From Atopobium sp. oral taxon 199 str. F0494 (GTDB lineage Bacteria; Actinomycetota; Coriobacteriia; Coriobacteriales; Atopobiaceae), in NCBI RefSeq assembly GCF_000411555.1, contig NZ_KE150486.1:124001-188000 (forward strand): a DNA stretch of 64,000 nucleotides, read 5' to 3'. Each line of letters starts with the position of its first letter. Within the stretch, counting starts at the first letter, position 1. Below the pieces are notes generated by a model. That model saw only the letters and a program-made list of their open reading frames with translations. It did no database searches and was not told where the DNA came from. Below, piece by piece: positions 19,024 to 27,563 of the stretch. The position numbers were made by a program, and so were the translations under genes.

Positions 19024-19749
19024 GTGGATTACGAGTCTTTTCTTGCCGAGCGCCGCTCAGAGATTCTTGAGGTTGTCGCCAACGCCGCAAAACGCTCCGG
19101 ACGCGATGCTTCAGAGATTGAACTGGTGGCAGTGACAAAGACCGTTCAGCCTGAGGCGGTCCGAGGCGCTTATCAGGTAGGGTATCGTATCTTTGGCGAG
19201 AATCGCCCTCAAGAGCTCGGAAGAAAGATTGAGGCGCTCAAGGCCTGGCCCGACATGAGTGACGCCCGCTTTGACATGATTGGCAATCTTCAGACGAATA
19301 AAATCAATCACGTCATCGGCAGGGTGGGACTTATTCATTCTGTTTCTTCAGCCCACCTGGCTCATGCGATATCCGTGCGTTCTCAAGCGCGGAGTCTGAC
19401 GTGTAAGGTTTTGCTTGAGGTCAATGTCTCCGGTGAGGAGTCAAAATCGGGATTTTCTCCCCAGGATATACGAGCTGCGGCAGATGAGCTCTTTGGCCTT
19501 CCCGGCCTTGAGATATGCGGCCTGATGACGATGGCTCCAAAAGATGACGCTTCCGCGGCGCGCAGAACGTTTTCCGGATTGCGTGAGCTTAGAGATGAGC
19601 TTACGCAAAAAACAGGACACACGCTTCCCGCGCTTTCCTGCGGTATGAGTGATGATTTTCCGTTGGCTATTGAGGAAGGTTCGACCATGATTCGGCTGGG
19701 TCGCTTGGTATTTAGCCCCGAACATACTATGGCAAGCGTTCTACAATAG
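19024..19749 (+). CDS. PLP homeostasis protein YggS/PLPBP
   Basis: Single-domain PLP-binding barrel protein, 241 aa, which buffers pyridoxal phosphate and affects amino-acid metabolism in other bacteria. The PLP lysine is in ELVAVTKTVQPEAVR (about residue 39), followed by FGENRPQEL, HMIGNLQTNK-like FDMIGNLQTNKI and the phosphate-binding LSCGMSDDFPLAIEEGSTMIRLG. The GTG start lies one base after the preceding stop. Lies in the ylm-type cluster (pgeF-yggS-sepF-yggT-divIVA). Confidence 0.93.
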   Translation: MDYESFLAERRSEILEVVANAAKRSGRDASEIELVAVTKTVQPEAVRGAYQVGYRIFGENRPQELGRKIEALKAWPDMSDARFDMIGNLQTNKINHVIGRVGLIHSVSSAHLAHAISVRSQARSLTCKVLLEVNVSGEESKSGFSPQDIRAAADELFGLPGLEICGLMTMAPKDDASAARRTFSGLRELRDELTQKTGHTLPALSCGMSDDFPLAIEEGSTMIRLGRLVFSPEHTMASVLQ

Positions 19750-19797
19750 AAATGATTTGATTGCAGTGTTGCTCTATGACAAGCGAAAGGTGTAGAG

Positions 19798-20418
19798 ATG
19801 AGCATTCTTGATACATTACGGGATCGGTTCAGAGGTCCGCAGGATGACGATTACTATGACGATGAGTACTATGAGGACGATGAGTTTGACGAGGAGGGCG
19901 CGGGTCAGCCACATACCCGTGAGGCAGCTTCGTCCAACAGGCTTTTAGGCAATCCTTCTCGCCCTGAGGCGGAGAGCGTTTCTGTGTATACCCGTTCCGG
20001 CCGTCCGGTGTCTCCAGCTCCTGCGTCCGCGGCGGCTCATGAATATCAGCGCCCGCAGCCAACTACTCAGTTTGCCTCCGGAACCACGGTGCAGACGCCG
20101 GGCGATGCCGGCCTCAGACCGGTTTCCCGCATGAGATCCGGGCAGCTGCCGCCCTACGTGCTGCGTCCCGTTGCCTATGAAGACGTTCAGTCTGTAGTGC
20201 GCCGTGTACGCACAGGACAGCCGGTAGTTCTTGTCTTTAAGAACACCAATACCGAGATCGCTAAAAGAATCCTTGACTTCAGTTTTGGTCTTTCATATGG
20301 ACTTGAAGGCGCGGTTGAGGCAATAGGAGAGCGCGTTTTCGTAGTCCTTCCGCAGGGAATGGAACTTTCTCAGGCCGATCTGGATAAACTTGCCGCCGAT
20401 GGGGATATTACAAGATAA
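19798..20418 (+). CDS. sepF: Cell division protein SepF
   Basis: FtsZ-membrane linker, 206 aa. The N-terminal MSILDTLRDRF is an amphipathic membrane-anchoring helix. A very acidic stretch (DDDYYDDEYYEDDEFDEE, about 18-35) and a Pro/Ser-rich linker follow, then the SepF domain (PYVLRPVAYEDVQSVVRRVRTGQPV to VFVVLPQG, about 115-195), which forms rings and binds the FtsZ tail. SepF probably substitutes for the missing FtsA. Start ATG 19798 with AAAGG upstream. Confidence 0.93.
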   Translation: MSILDTLRDRFRGPQDDDYYDDEYYEDDEFDEEGAGQPHTREAASSNRLLGNPSRPEAESVSVYTRSGRPVSPAPASAAAHEYQRPQPTTQFASGTTVQTPGDAGLRPVSRMRSGQLPPYVLRPVAYEDVQSVVRRVRTGQPVVLVFKNTNTEIAKRILDFSFGLSYGLEGAVEAIGERVFVVLPQGMELSQADLDKLAADGDITR

Positions 20419-20451
20419 TTTTGTTTACGAAGGATTCGACGGAGGTTTTAC

Positions 20452-20718
20452 GTGTTTGGTCTACGGCTGGCGTCACTTATCGTGCGTCTGATAGAAGTAT
20501 ATGAACTGCTGGTTTTTATCTGGTGTGTGCTGTCTTGGATTCCGTCAAACAGCCGTCAAATCAGATCGTTCCATGATGCTCTTGGCGTTCTTGTCGGGCC
20601 GTACCTCTCGATTTTCAGGCGCATCATTCCAACGTTTTCAGGTATGGATTTTTCGCCGATTGTGGCATTACTCGTGCTTCAGGTGGCTGAACGCCTTATT
20701 TGGAATATACTTGTCTAG
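20452..20718 (+). CDS. YggT family membrane protein
   Basis: Short protein of 88 aa with two membrane helices separated by a loop containing the family motif SWIPSN and PYLSIFRRIIPTFSGMDFSPIVALLVLQ. YggT proteins sit beside sepF/divIVA in many Gram-positive bacteria; their function is not established, though osmotic and division roles have been suggested. GTG start at 20452, seven bases after GGAGG. Confidence 0.9.
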   Translation: MFGLRLASLIVRLIEVYELLVFIWCVLSWIPSNSRQIRSFHDALGVLVGPYLSIFRRIIPTFSGMDFSPIVALLVLQVAERLIWNILV

Positions 20719-20798
20719 GCAGCTTCTTTGCGTGCCTCGATAGGGGTTTTACTAACTGCAGGTATTTGCGATACTACGCACAACGAAAGGGAACAAGA

Positions 20799-21431
20799 AT
20801 GGCAATCACACCGGCAGACATCGAAAAACAGTCTTTCTCTCCCTCTGAGCTTGGCTACAATCCTGAAGAAGTGGATTCCTTCTTGGAGCAAGTTTCTTCT
20901 GAGATTGACGCAATGCTCCAGAAAATCGCCGATCTCAAGGGTCGTCTGACCAACTCCGAGCAGCAACTTGCTGCGGCTCAGGCTCAGGTGGCAAGTCTTG
21001 AGGAGAATTCAGAGAAGGCTGCGGCAGACAAAACAAACGCTCAGGCCGTGGCTGCCTCCGAGCACCAGATTTCCCAGGTGCTTATTGTGGCGCAGGCTTC
21101 TGCTGACAAGCTCGTAGCTGACGCTCGCGACAATGCCGAGCGCATTCGCAACGAGGCCGACCAGAAGGCTCGTGAGGTCATTCGTCAGGCGCTTGCCGAG
21201 AAGCAAACCGAGCTTGATGAGATTGATCGTCTCAAACAGTCCCGCGAGGATTTCCGCGCCGAGTACCGCAAGCTTCTCCAGCACTTCATGGACGATGCCG
21301 ATTCCGTTTTCCCGCAGGGCGTGCTCAACAATGCGCATACGCCTGAGGTTCCTGCTGCAACAACACCTGCCGGAGCTCCTGCGCAAAACGCTCCTGCGCC
21401 TTCGGCAACTGATTTCAGCGATCTTGACTAG
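20799..21431 (+). CDS. divIVA: DivIVA/Wag31-type polar and septal scaffold
   Basis: Coiled-coil protein that marks curved membrane at poles and septum, 210 aa. The N-terminal lipid-binding domain ITPADIEKQSFSPSELGYNPEEVDSFLEQV is typical. A long coiled coil spans about residues 30-165 (ADLKGRLTNSEQQLAAAQAQVASLEE...), followed by a Pro/Ala-rich tail ending ATDFSDLD. ATG 20799 is chosen over upstream starts in the frame because it matches the family N terminus and follows GAAAGG. Last gene of the division cluster; a terminator follows. Confidence 0.93.
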   Translation: MAITPADIEKQSFSPSELGYNPEEVDSFLEQVSSEIDAMLQKIADLKGRLTNSEQQLAAAQAQVASLEENSEKAAADKTNAQAVAASEHQISQVLIVAQASADKLVADARDNAERIRNEADQKAREVIRQALAEKQTELDEIDRLKQSREDFRAEYRKLLQHFMDDADSVFPQGVLNNAHTPEVPAATTPAGAPAQNAPAPSATDFSDLD

Positions 21432-21484
21432 TACGACCGTGGCGATATGAACGCCGACGTGAGCGGTGGCATGTAGCAACAGTT

Positions 21485-22465
21485 CTACGAAGTAATACGA
21501 CGGCATCGGGTTACGCCTGGTGCCGTTTTTTCGTGGACGTTCACAGCAAGCTCGGTAAGCTCGCTCCAAAACCGCTGAGGCATCCAGTGTGTCCGCAAGT
21601 CGTATCCACGCTGTGAGGCGTCTCTGCCGGGGAGCCCAACTCTCTCGTAAAAGCACTGCCACAGGGCCTGGATAGAGGCTTCGTTGTCAGCAAGGTCGCT
21701 GCGCGCCACAAGCTTATCAATGCCGCTCTGATCAAGTTTTACAGTGCCAAAGCGTTTCTGCTTGGGAGTGTAGAACGTGGCGATGTGGTGCAGCGGGTCA
21801 ACGATGAGAAAGCGCTCGTTGCCAAGGCGTTGGACAAAGTAGCCGGTTGTCAGAGGTAGCACGTTTGCGTTAGGCCGAAATACCGACATGAACGAACCGT
21901 CTGCCATGCGCGAGAAACGTACGAATTGCCGCATATGCTCGCGCTCATTGTCAACCTGTCGAGCCAACGCGTTAAGCGCGTGGCAGACTTCGTCCGCAGG
22001 ATCTTCAACGAGGAGCGTTGACCGTGAAAAGCCCGCTCTCATAAAGCGATGGACCGTTTCAGGCATACGAGGATCATCTGACGCGCAGGCCAGTACCAGA
22101 CGCCTGACGGCTTCGCGATTTTGTTTCTGTTCAAACCCCACAAGGACCCGGCGCGCCAAGACGACCGTTTCATCCCAAGATGGATTAAGACCTTGCACGA
22201 TGACTTCACCAAGGCGCGCCTGGCACCCGGTTTCTCTCACAAGACGAACGCGAGAAGGCGGCAGGCGTGCCAAATAAGTAAGGCCGACCGAGGAAACGAC
22301 GCCTTCAACGGAGGGCTCGCAGGTCAGCGCCACGTTGGAGGAGGAGTCGAGTTCGCGAAGCTGACGTATGGCGTGCGCAAGAAGGGGAGAGCCGTCATCA
22401 AAAGAGCGTTGGCTGTGAGTATTCAATTGCTCTTCTCGTCTTGTTATAGGAGCTTTTTCTGGCAT
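21485..22465 (-). CDS. Putative DNA repair protein, DUF4130/TIGR03915 family
   Basis: 326 aa. The C-terminal two-thirds matches the DUF4130 family that accompanies a radical SAM protein: FVRFSRMADGSFMSVFRPNANVLPLTTGYFVQRL, FLIVDPLHHIATFYTPK and the terminal R-x-HWMPQRFWSELTEL. The family is predicted to act in DNA metabolism, with remote resemblance to uracil-DNA glycosylases; no activity is proven to my knowledge. It overlaps the upstream radical SAM gene by 68 bases and should be co-transcribed and SOS-controlled with it. ATG 22465 is the farthest start; the true one may be slightly downstream. Its last codons run through the divIVA terminator. Confidence 0.8.
   Translation of the reverse strand: MPEKAPITRREEQLNTHSQRSFDDGSPLLAHAIRQLRELDSSSNVALTCEPSVEGVVSSVGLTYLARLPPSRVRLVRETGCQARLGEVIVQGLNPSWDETVVLARRVLVGFEQKQNREAVRRLVLACASDDPRMPETVHRFMRAGFSRSTLLVEDPADEVCHALNALARQVDNEREHMRQFVRFSRMADGSFMSVFRPNANVLPLTTGYFVQRLGNERFLIVDPLHHIATFYTPKQKRFGTVKLDQSGIDKLVARSDLADNEASIQALWQCFYERVGLPGRDASQRGYDLRTHWMPQRFWSELTELAVNVHEKTAPGVTRCRRITS
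21500..21531 (+). terminator. Terminator of the division cluster (after divIVA)
   Basis: Eleven-base stem ACGGCATCGGG / CCTGGTGCCGT with two G-T pairs, loop TTACG, then six T. It lies inside the 3' end of the opposite-strand gene (21485-22465). Confidence 0.85.
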
Positions 22466-23783
22466 CTTCTATCACCAGCTTTCTGATGAGCTCGGCGTCG
22501 AGCGGGAAGTTGCGGTCGCGCCTGCCTTGGCAGCACATGAAATGCCGCGCCCGCTTTAAGGTAATGTTGAGTCTCGCGAGATCCTCAAAACTCAACGGGC
22601 GCTTCCTGCGGGCGGCGATAATCCTTCTTGCGCCTACAGGACCTACCCCGGGAATGCGAAGGAGCAGCTCAAGTGGGGCGTCTATAATCTCGACAGGGAA
22701 TTGGTCAATATGGGCAAGCGCCCACGCGAGTTTGGGGTCAACGTCTAAATCAAGCCAGGGAGCTTCTGGAGAAACAAGCTCGTCAGGAGTGAACGCGTAG
22801 TAGCGCATCAGCCAGTCTGCCTGATATAGCCTGTGCTCCCGTCTGAGTGGCACGGGCGTATCGGGCGCGGGCAGACGCTTATCGTCCAGCATGGGCATAT
22901 AGGCCGAGAAAAAGACGCGCTTCATGTCGTAGCGTTCGTAGAGCGCCTGCGAAAGGCGAAGTATCTGGTTGTCACTTTCCGGAGTGGCGCCGATGATAAT
23001 TTGTGTTGATTGTCCTGCTGGTGAGAAGGACCTCTTTGCGGAAGAAACGCGGGGTCGAGGGCGGAGCGTATAGGCTGCCGCGTTGCCATAAAGCTTGCGG
23101 CCTTCCGAAAGCGCGCGTTGGCGCGGCGCATATTTTGCGAGCGTTGATGTTTTGTTCTGCGTAGCCTCCAAGAGAGACGTTTCTTCTTCTACGCGGGTGC
23201 GGTGTATGAGTTTCATGGGCTCCGTAACCGCTTTGCCGTCTTTATCCGGACAAAGCAGCTGCAGCGATTTGGAGCTTGGAAGCTCCAGATTAACGCTGAG
23301 CCTGTCGGCCAGAAGGCCGATGGTGCCGATAAGCTCCGGCGCGGTTCCCGGAATGATTTTGGCGTGAATGTAGCCGCGAAAACGGTGCTGTACGCGCAAA
23401 ATGCGCAGGCAGGCAATCATGAGTTCCGTTGTGTGGTCAGGCGTTCCTACAACGCCGGACGAAAGAAAGAGCCCTTCTATGTAGTTGCGTTTATAAAAGT
23501 CGACCGTAAGATCGGCAAGTTCTTGCGGTGTAAACGACGCGCGCTCGCACGAGGCTGAACGCCTGTTGACACAGTATGCGCAGTCGTATGAGCAGGCATT
23601 TGAGAAGAGTACTTTCAGCAAGGTGATGCAGCGTCCGTCAGGCGCGAAAGAGTGACAGCAGCCGGCGGCCGAAGCCATGCCAAGGCTGCCTTTTTGTGGC
23701 GCGCGGTTGACGCCGGAGGAAGTGCAGGCGGCATCATATTTCGCAGCGTCGGCAAGGATGGAAAGCTTGTCTAAGGTATCCAC
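22398..23783 (-). CDS. Radical SAM protein, putative DNA modification/repair family (TIGR03916)
   Basis: 461 aa. The radical SAM cluster site is C64-x3-C68-x2-C71 (CSYDCAYC). Other conserved parts are the N-terminal LSILADAAKYDAACTSSG and a C-terminal helix-hairpin-helix-like region (LLLRIPGVGPVGARRIIAARR, LARLNITLKRARHFMCCQGR) suited to DNA binding. The family is almost always adjacent to a DUF4130 gene, as here. The GTG start at 23783 follows AGAAGGGC. A near-perfect LexA-type palindrome sits about 28 bases upstream, which supports a DNA-damage role. Confidence 0.87.
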   Translation of the reverse strand: MDTLDKLSILADAAKYDAACTSSGVNRAPQKGSLGMASAAGCCHSFAPDGRCITLLKVLFSNACSYDCAYCVNRRSASCERASFTPQELADLTVDFYKRNYIEGLFLSSGVVGTPDHTTELMIACLRILRVQHRFRGYIHAKIIPGTAPELIGTIGLLADRLSVNLELPSSKSLQLLCPDKDGKAVTEPMKLIHRTRVEEETSLLEATQNKTSTLAKYAPRQRALSEGRKLYGNAAAYTLRPRPRVSSAKRSFSPAGQSTQIIIGATPESDNQILRLSQALYERYDMKRVFFSAYMPMLDDKRLPAPDTPVPLRREHRLYQADWLMRYYAFTPDELVSPEAPWLDLDVDPKLAWALAHIDQFPVEIIDAPLELLLRIPGVGPVGARRIIAARRKRPLSFEDLARLNITLKRARHFMCCQGRRDRNFPLDAELIRKLVIEDARKSSYNKTRRAIEYSQPTLF

Positions 23784-23800
23784 GCGAGGCCCTTCTCGTC

Positions 23801-23822
23801 AGATAGAACATAAGTTCTATCT
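23801..23822 (-). promoter_or_regulatory. LexA-like (SOS) box upstream of the radical SAM repair pair
   Basis: Perfect palindrome AGATAGAAC-ATAA-GTTCTATCT. Its core GAAC-N4-GTTC equals the Gram-positive/actinobacterial SOS box (CGAAC-N4-GTTCG in B. subtilis) except for the outermost base. It lies 18-39 bases upstream of the GTG at 23783, where a bound repressor would block initiation; a -10-like TATAGA (- strand) abuts it. Confidence 0.72.
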
Positions 23823-23861
23823 ATACTGTACCGCATTTTCGGCGCGGACAGGGAGAAAAAC

Positions 23862-23875
23862 AGAACAAATTTTCT
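23862..23875. promoter_or_regulatory. Imperfect second SOS-box-like palindrome
   Basis: AGAACAAATTTTCT matches GAAC-N4-GTTC with one change (TTTC). It lies 57 bases from the perfect box, centre to centre, and 78 bases before the divergent nucleotidyltransferase. It may be a weak second LexA site or chance in an AT-rich promoter region. Confidence 0.3.
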
Positions 23876-23952
23876 ATTTTGCAGTTCCACAGCGTTTTCT
23901 GTATGCTCGTACTGTCAACGTATTTGGACGATGAGAAAACGGGAGAGTCGTG

Positions 23953-25386
23953 ATGGATGCGCCGCTCCACGCACAAACCACAGCAGATACACTTGCTCTT
24001 TCCCTGTCCGAGGTGTTGCCACGGTATGCGAAGCACGCTCTTGCCGTGCTGGAAGGCGCTGGATATGAGGCCTGGGTTGTGGGAGGTTGGATTCGCGATG
24101 CGCTTTTAGGATCCGCGGCTCATGACGTTGACATCGCTACGGACGCTTATTGGAAACAGGCGGCTGAGGTGCTCAGGCGTGCCGGATACGCGGTGTATGA
24201 AACGGGCAGCGCTTATGGCACCGTTACGGTTGTCATTGAGAATCATCCTCTTGAAGTTACAACCTATCGTATAGAAAGTTCGTATTCCGACAGTCGCCAT
24301 CCCGACGATGTCCGGTTTTCCGACAGCATACGTTTGGATCTCGCGCGTCGCGACTTTACCGTAAACGCCATGGCGTTTAATCCATCGCGTGGATTGCTCG
24401 ATCCGTATCTGGGCCAGCGTGACCTTCGCCTGCGTCTGATACGCGCGGTCGGAGACGCGCGGGAGCGCTTTGAAGAAGACGCGCTTCGGGTGCTGAGGGC
24501 CGTGCGCTTCGCCTGCCGACTGGATTTTTCTATCGAGGCTGCAACGGATCATGCGCTCGCGGTTTGCGCGCCTCGTCTTGCATCCATTGCGCGTGAGCGC
24601 ATCGGCGCGGAGACGCGCGCTATCGTAGAGACGGGGCGTACCGCTCGCGCGCTTCGTATTGGTTTTCCCGCCCTCGCGGCAGCCATTCCCGAGCTCGCAC
24701 CCATGGACGATTTTGATCAGCAAAGTCCCTTTCATGCTTATGACGTGCGCGAACATACGGCTCGCGTGTGCGCGGGAGTTGAGGCTTTTACCGCCGGCAC
24801 CGCACAGAGCGCGTTGCGCTGGGCGGCGCTGCTCCACGACATTGCTAAGCCTATGACCTTTTCCGAAGACGAGGGCGGCCGCGGTCATTTCTTCGGGCAT
24901 CCTGAAGAGAGCGCCCGGATGGCTCACGAGATTCTTGAGCCTATGGGCGTGCCGCAGTCTTTGGTAGCTCAAGCCGCGCAGCTTATCCGCTGGCATGATT
25001 TGGAGGTCAGCGCAAGCGCTTCGTCCATTCGACGCTTCATCGCGACGCTTGATGAGGGTTGCGCGGGGAGGGGTGCCTGCCTGGCTACGCAGATCATTGA
25101 ACTCAAGCGAGCCGACGCGCTGGCAAAGACGCCGTATTGTCGAACTTATGCCGTCAAGCTTGACGTCATTGCACGCATGCTGCATGACGAGATTCGCGTT
25201 GGCGCCGTGCAAAGCCCTCGCGACCTGGCCGTTTCAGGCGATGATGTCATGCGGACGCTCGACCTTGCCCCTGGACCTGCCGTAGGCATGTATCTCAGGC
25301 AGCTTTTTGAAGCCTACCTTGCCAGTGAGGTTGCCAATGAGCGAGAAGCACTTCTCGCCCTCTTGACGCCCGCGATGTCTACATGA
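23953..25386 (+). CDS. CCA tRNA nucleotidyltransferase / poly(A) polymerase family with HD domain
   Basis: Nucleotidyltransferase of class II, 477 aa, expected to add or repair the tRNA 3' CCA. The active site is WVVGGWIRDALLGSAAHDVDIATDA: GG-x-RD plus the DxD metal pair, about residues 40-65. A flexible arginine loop (LARRDFTVNAMAFNP) and RNA-binding neck follow. An HD phosphohydrolase domain (LRWAALLHDIAKPMTF... HPEESARM) lies near 290-340. ATG 23953 is taken, with GGGAG seven bases ahead; GTG 23950 is equally possible. It converges with the next gene on an 8-base overlap. Several tRNAs here encode CCA, so repair may be part of its job. Confidence 0.9.
   Translation: MDAPLHAQTTADTLALSLSEVLPRYAKHALAVLEGAGYEAWVVGGWIRDALLGSAAHDVDIATDAYWKQAAEVLRRAGYAVYETGSAYGTVTVVIENHPLEVTTYRIESSYSDSRHPDDVRFSDSIRLDLARRDFTVNAMAFNPSRGLLDPYLGQRDLRLRLIRAVGDARERFEEDALRVLRAVRFACRLDFSIEAATDHALAVCAPRLASIARERIGAETRAIVETGRTARALRIGFPALAAAIPELAPMDDFDQQSPFHAYDVREHTARVCAGVEAFTAGTAQSALRWAALLHDIAKPMTFSEDEGGRGHFFGHPEESARMAHEILEPMGVPQSLVAQAAQLIRWHDLEVSASASSIRRFIATLDEGCAGRGACLATQIIELKRADALAKTPYCRTYAVKLDVIARMLHDEIRVGAVQSPRDLAVSGDDVMRTLDLAPGPAVGMYLRQLFEAYLASEVANEREALLALLTPAMST
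25341..25358. repeat. Inverted pair of the dispersed octamer at a convergent gene junction
   Basis: GCGAGAAG-CA-CTTCTCGC, 8-bp arms with a 2-base centre, within the last codons of the + strand nucleotidyltransferase and 21 bases beyond the end of the convergent - strand gene. It could act as a bidirectional transcript end, though there is no T-tract. Confidence 0.6.
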
Positions 25387-27562
25387 TTTTGGTCGATTCC
25401 AGCTTTTCGATAATCCACGCGTTGGCTCGCGCCACGGGTTTGCGGAGCACCAGTCCCAAGAGCAGGGCACAGGCGAGATAGACGCAGAGGATGCCTAGTT
25501 CCTGCAGCCAAATAGTACCGTAATAGCCGGCAATCGTTTCGTGCATGGCGTTGATGGCGTGCACAAAGGGCAGCAGAATGTTGATGTTTTGGAAGCTCTG
25601 CGGAAGCATTTGCACTGGGAACGTGCCGCCGGCGCCCGCAACTTGAATGACGAGAAGAAACACCGCGATTGCCTTGCCTACGTCGCCAAAAGAATAGGTA
25701 AGCGCGTACATGATATTGACGAAGACAAACGACGATATCCAAAGCGTCAGCATGAAACGCACGGGATCAACGCATTGAATTCCCAGGTAATAGAGGTCGC
25801 CGAGACCAACCAGCGTAGCTTGCAGGAATCCGAACACGCTGAAGGTAAGAAGGCGAGCCATATAGGCATGACGAGGCTGGGCGCCGATTGAGTCGAGAAG
25901 TGCCTGGTCAGATCCTGTGAGAAGCATGGCTACGAGGATAATGGCGCCTACCCAAAGAGAAAGCGTAGTGTAGAAACCGGCCATAGCCGAGCCGTTGTTT
26001 TCAACCGGATAGACAGCCGTACGATCAAGCGTTGTCGGCGCCGCCACAAACGACGCGAGGTCTTCGCTGTTGGCGCTGAGAATGCGGCGAACGGTGACAA
26101 GATCGTTGCTTGCAAGCGCCTCGGAGAGAGAGGTGTGTATAGCGTCAAGCTTATCGGCAAGCAGATTGATACGATTTTGGGCGCGCGCGAAGTCGTTTTT
26201 CAGAGCGTCGAGACTCGTATTAGTGGAAGCCGACACGTCCTTGAGCTGCGATACGGTAGCTTGCAGAGAACCGGCGATGGCGGATGTGTCGCCGCTGACA
26301 CTGTCAAGTGACACGGAGAGGGAATCGAGCTGTGCGTCAAGGGTGCCTTTGAGCTCCGTGCGCGCGGAAGAGACGTCTGTTTGAGCCTGCGTAACCAAAG
26401 ACGTTATAGCGGCGCGGTCGTCTTGGGAAAGGGTAACTCCGCTGTCAATGGCGTCTGCCGCGGCATCAAGGTGCTTCTGCAAAGCCCGCTGCGTATCAAC
26501 GACGTTCTGTATGCGTGCGATGGGGGAATCGAGAAGGGACTGCGCTCCTGACGGAAGCGCCGCCTGCACAGCCTTCATGTCGCTCAAAAGCGATTCATAC
26601 CCCGAAGCGACCGAGCTGACTTTTCCCGAAAGGTCGCGCATATCAGATGAGGTGTGTTGAGCGGTTGTGGTGGCGCTGTCGAGTGAGGTGGAAATCGCGT
26701 TACCAAGCGTGTCAAAGCTTGACTGGGTTGAGGCAAGCGCGCTGTCAACGGTATCTCCGGCGCTTTGCACGCTGCCGCTCAACTTATGGACGCCACTTGA
26801 GGCGGCATTGAGTGCATCGCCCGCGTCTTGCGTCGCGCTGTTGTCTGAGTTCATAAGATCGGAGGTACTCGAAACGATGGACTGAGCGGAAGTGATGAGA
26901 TCTCCGTAGAGTTTCATATGGCGCGAAACGCCCCTCAGGTCGGTGCTGCCCCGCGTCAGCGCACTGTCTAAGGACGCCGCGGCGTTCATGAGATGAGGAT
27001 CGTCAAGAGACGTTGACATTTCGTCAAGCACGCCGGCTCCGACTTCGGTTAGGGCGTCGGTAAAGCCGGATTCAATTTCCGTGCGTGCGGATTCCGCCGC
27101 TTTATCGGTAACGATAGGTGCGATAGCGCCGATTTTCTCGTTACTTATGTAGGTGATTGTCGCGGGTTCGCTGTGAGCGTTGCCAAGGCCGCCAAGGAGT
27201 TTTTGGGAGAAATCCGGCGGAATGATGAGCGCCGCATAATAGCGGCCGCTGCGCACTCCCTCCACGGCGTCGTCGTGGGTGGTGTACACGTAGCTGATGG
27301 AAGTGCTTTCACGAAGTTTTGACGCGGCTCGCTCACCGATGTTGACGCTGACGGGAACGAGCTTGCTCTTATAGCCGTCGTCGTCATTTGCAACGGCGAT
27401 TTTAAGCTCGTTGGTGTGTCCGTAGGGGTCCCAGCTGCCCTCTATATTGAGCCAGGCGTACAGGGAGGGAAGAACGATAAGACCCACGCATACAACAAGG
27501 GCGATGACATTGCGTGAAACGGCGCGGAAGTCATGCAGGAAGAGCGTTTTGATTTTCTCCAT
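25379..27562 (-). CDS. YhgE/Pip-family membrane protein (ABC-2-type permease fold), downstream copy
   Basis: 727 aa. An N-terminal membrane helix (VIALVVCVGLIVLPSLYAWLNI) is followed by the hallmark WDPYG and a long extracytoplasmic region of about 450 residues rich in Ser, Ala, Thr and Asp with coiled-coil heptads. Five C-terminal helices follow (about 520-720). The family includes phage-infection protein Pip, B. subtilis YhgE and type VII secretion protein EsaA; substrates are unknown. ATG 27562 is chosen because it starts one base after the upstream stop (TAACATG) with GGTGAG ahead and matches the family N terminus. Co-transcribed with the paralogue upstream. Confidence 0.85.
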   Translation of the reverse strand: MEKIKTLFLHDFRAVSRNVIALVVCVGLIVLPSLYAWLNIEGSWDPYGHTNELKIAVANDDDGYKSKLVPVSVNIGERAASKLRESTSISYVYTTHDDAVEGVRSGRYYAALIIPPDFSQKLLGGLGNAHSEPATITYISNEKIGAIAPIVTDKAAESARTEIESGFTDALTEVGAGVLDEMSTSLDDPHLMNAAASLDSALTRGSTDLRGVSRHMKLYGDLITSAQSIVSSTSDLMNSDNSATQDAGDALNAASSGVHKLSGSVQSAGDTVDSALASTQSSFDTLGNAISTSLDSATTTAQHTSSDMRDLSGKVSSVASGYESLLSDMKAVQAALPSGAQSLLDSPIARIQNVVDTQRALQKHLDAAADAIDSGVTLSQDDRAAITSLVTQAQTDVSSARTELKGTLDAQLDSLSVSLDSVSGDTSAIAGSLQATVSQLKDVSASTNTSLDALKNDFARAQNRINLLADKLDAIHTSLSEALASNDLVTVRRILSANSEDLASFVAAPTTLDRTAVYPVENNGSAMAGFYTTLSLWVGAIILVAMLLTGSDQALLDSIGAQPRHAYMARLLTFSVFGFLQATLVGLGDLYYLGIQCVDPVRFMLTLWISSFVFVNIMYALTYSFGDVGKAIAVFLLVIQVAGAGGTFPVQMLPQSFQNINILLPFVHAINAMHETIAGYYGTIWLQELGILCVYLACALLLGLVLRKPVARANAWIIEKLESTKIM

Positions 27563-27563
27563 G

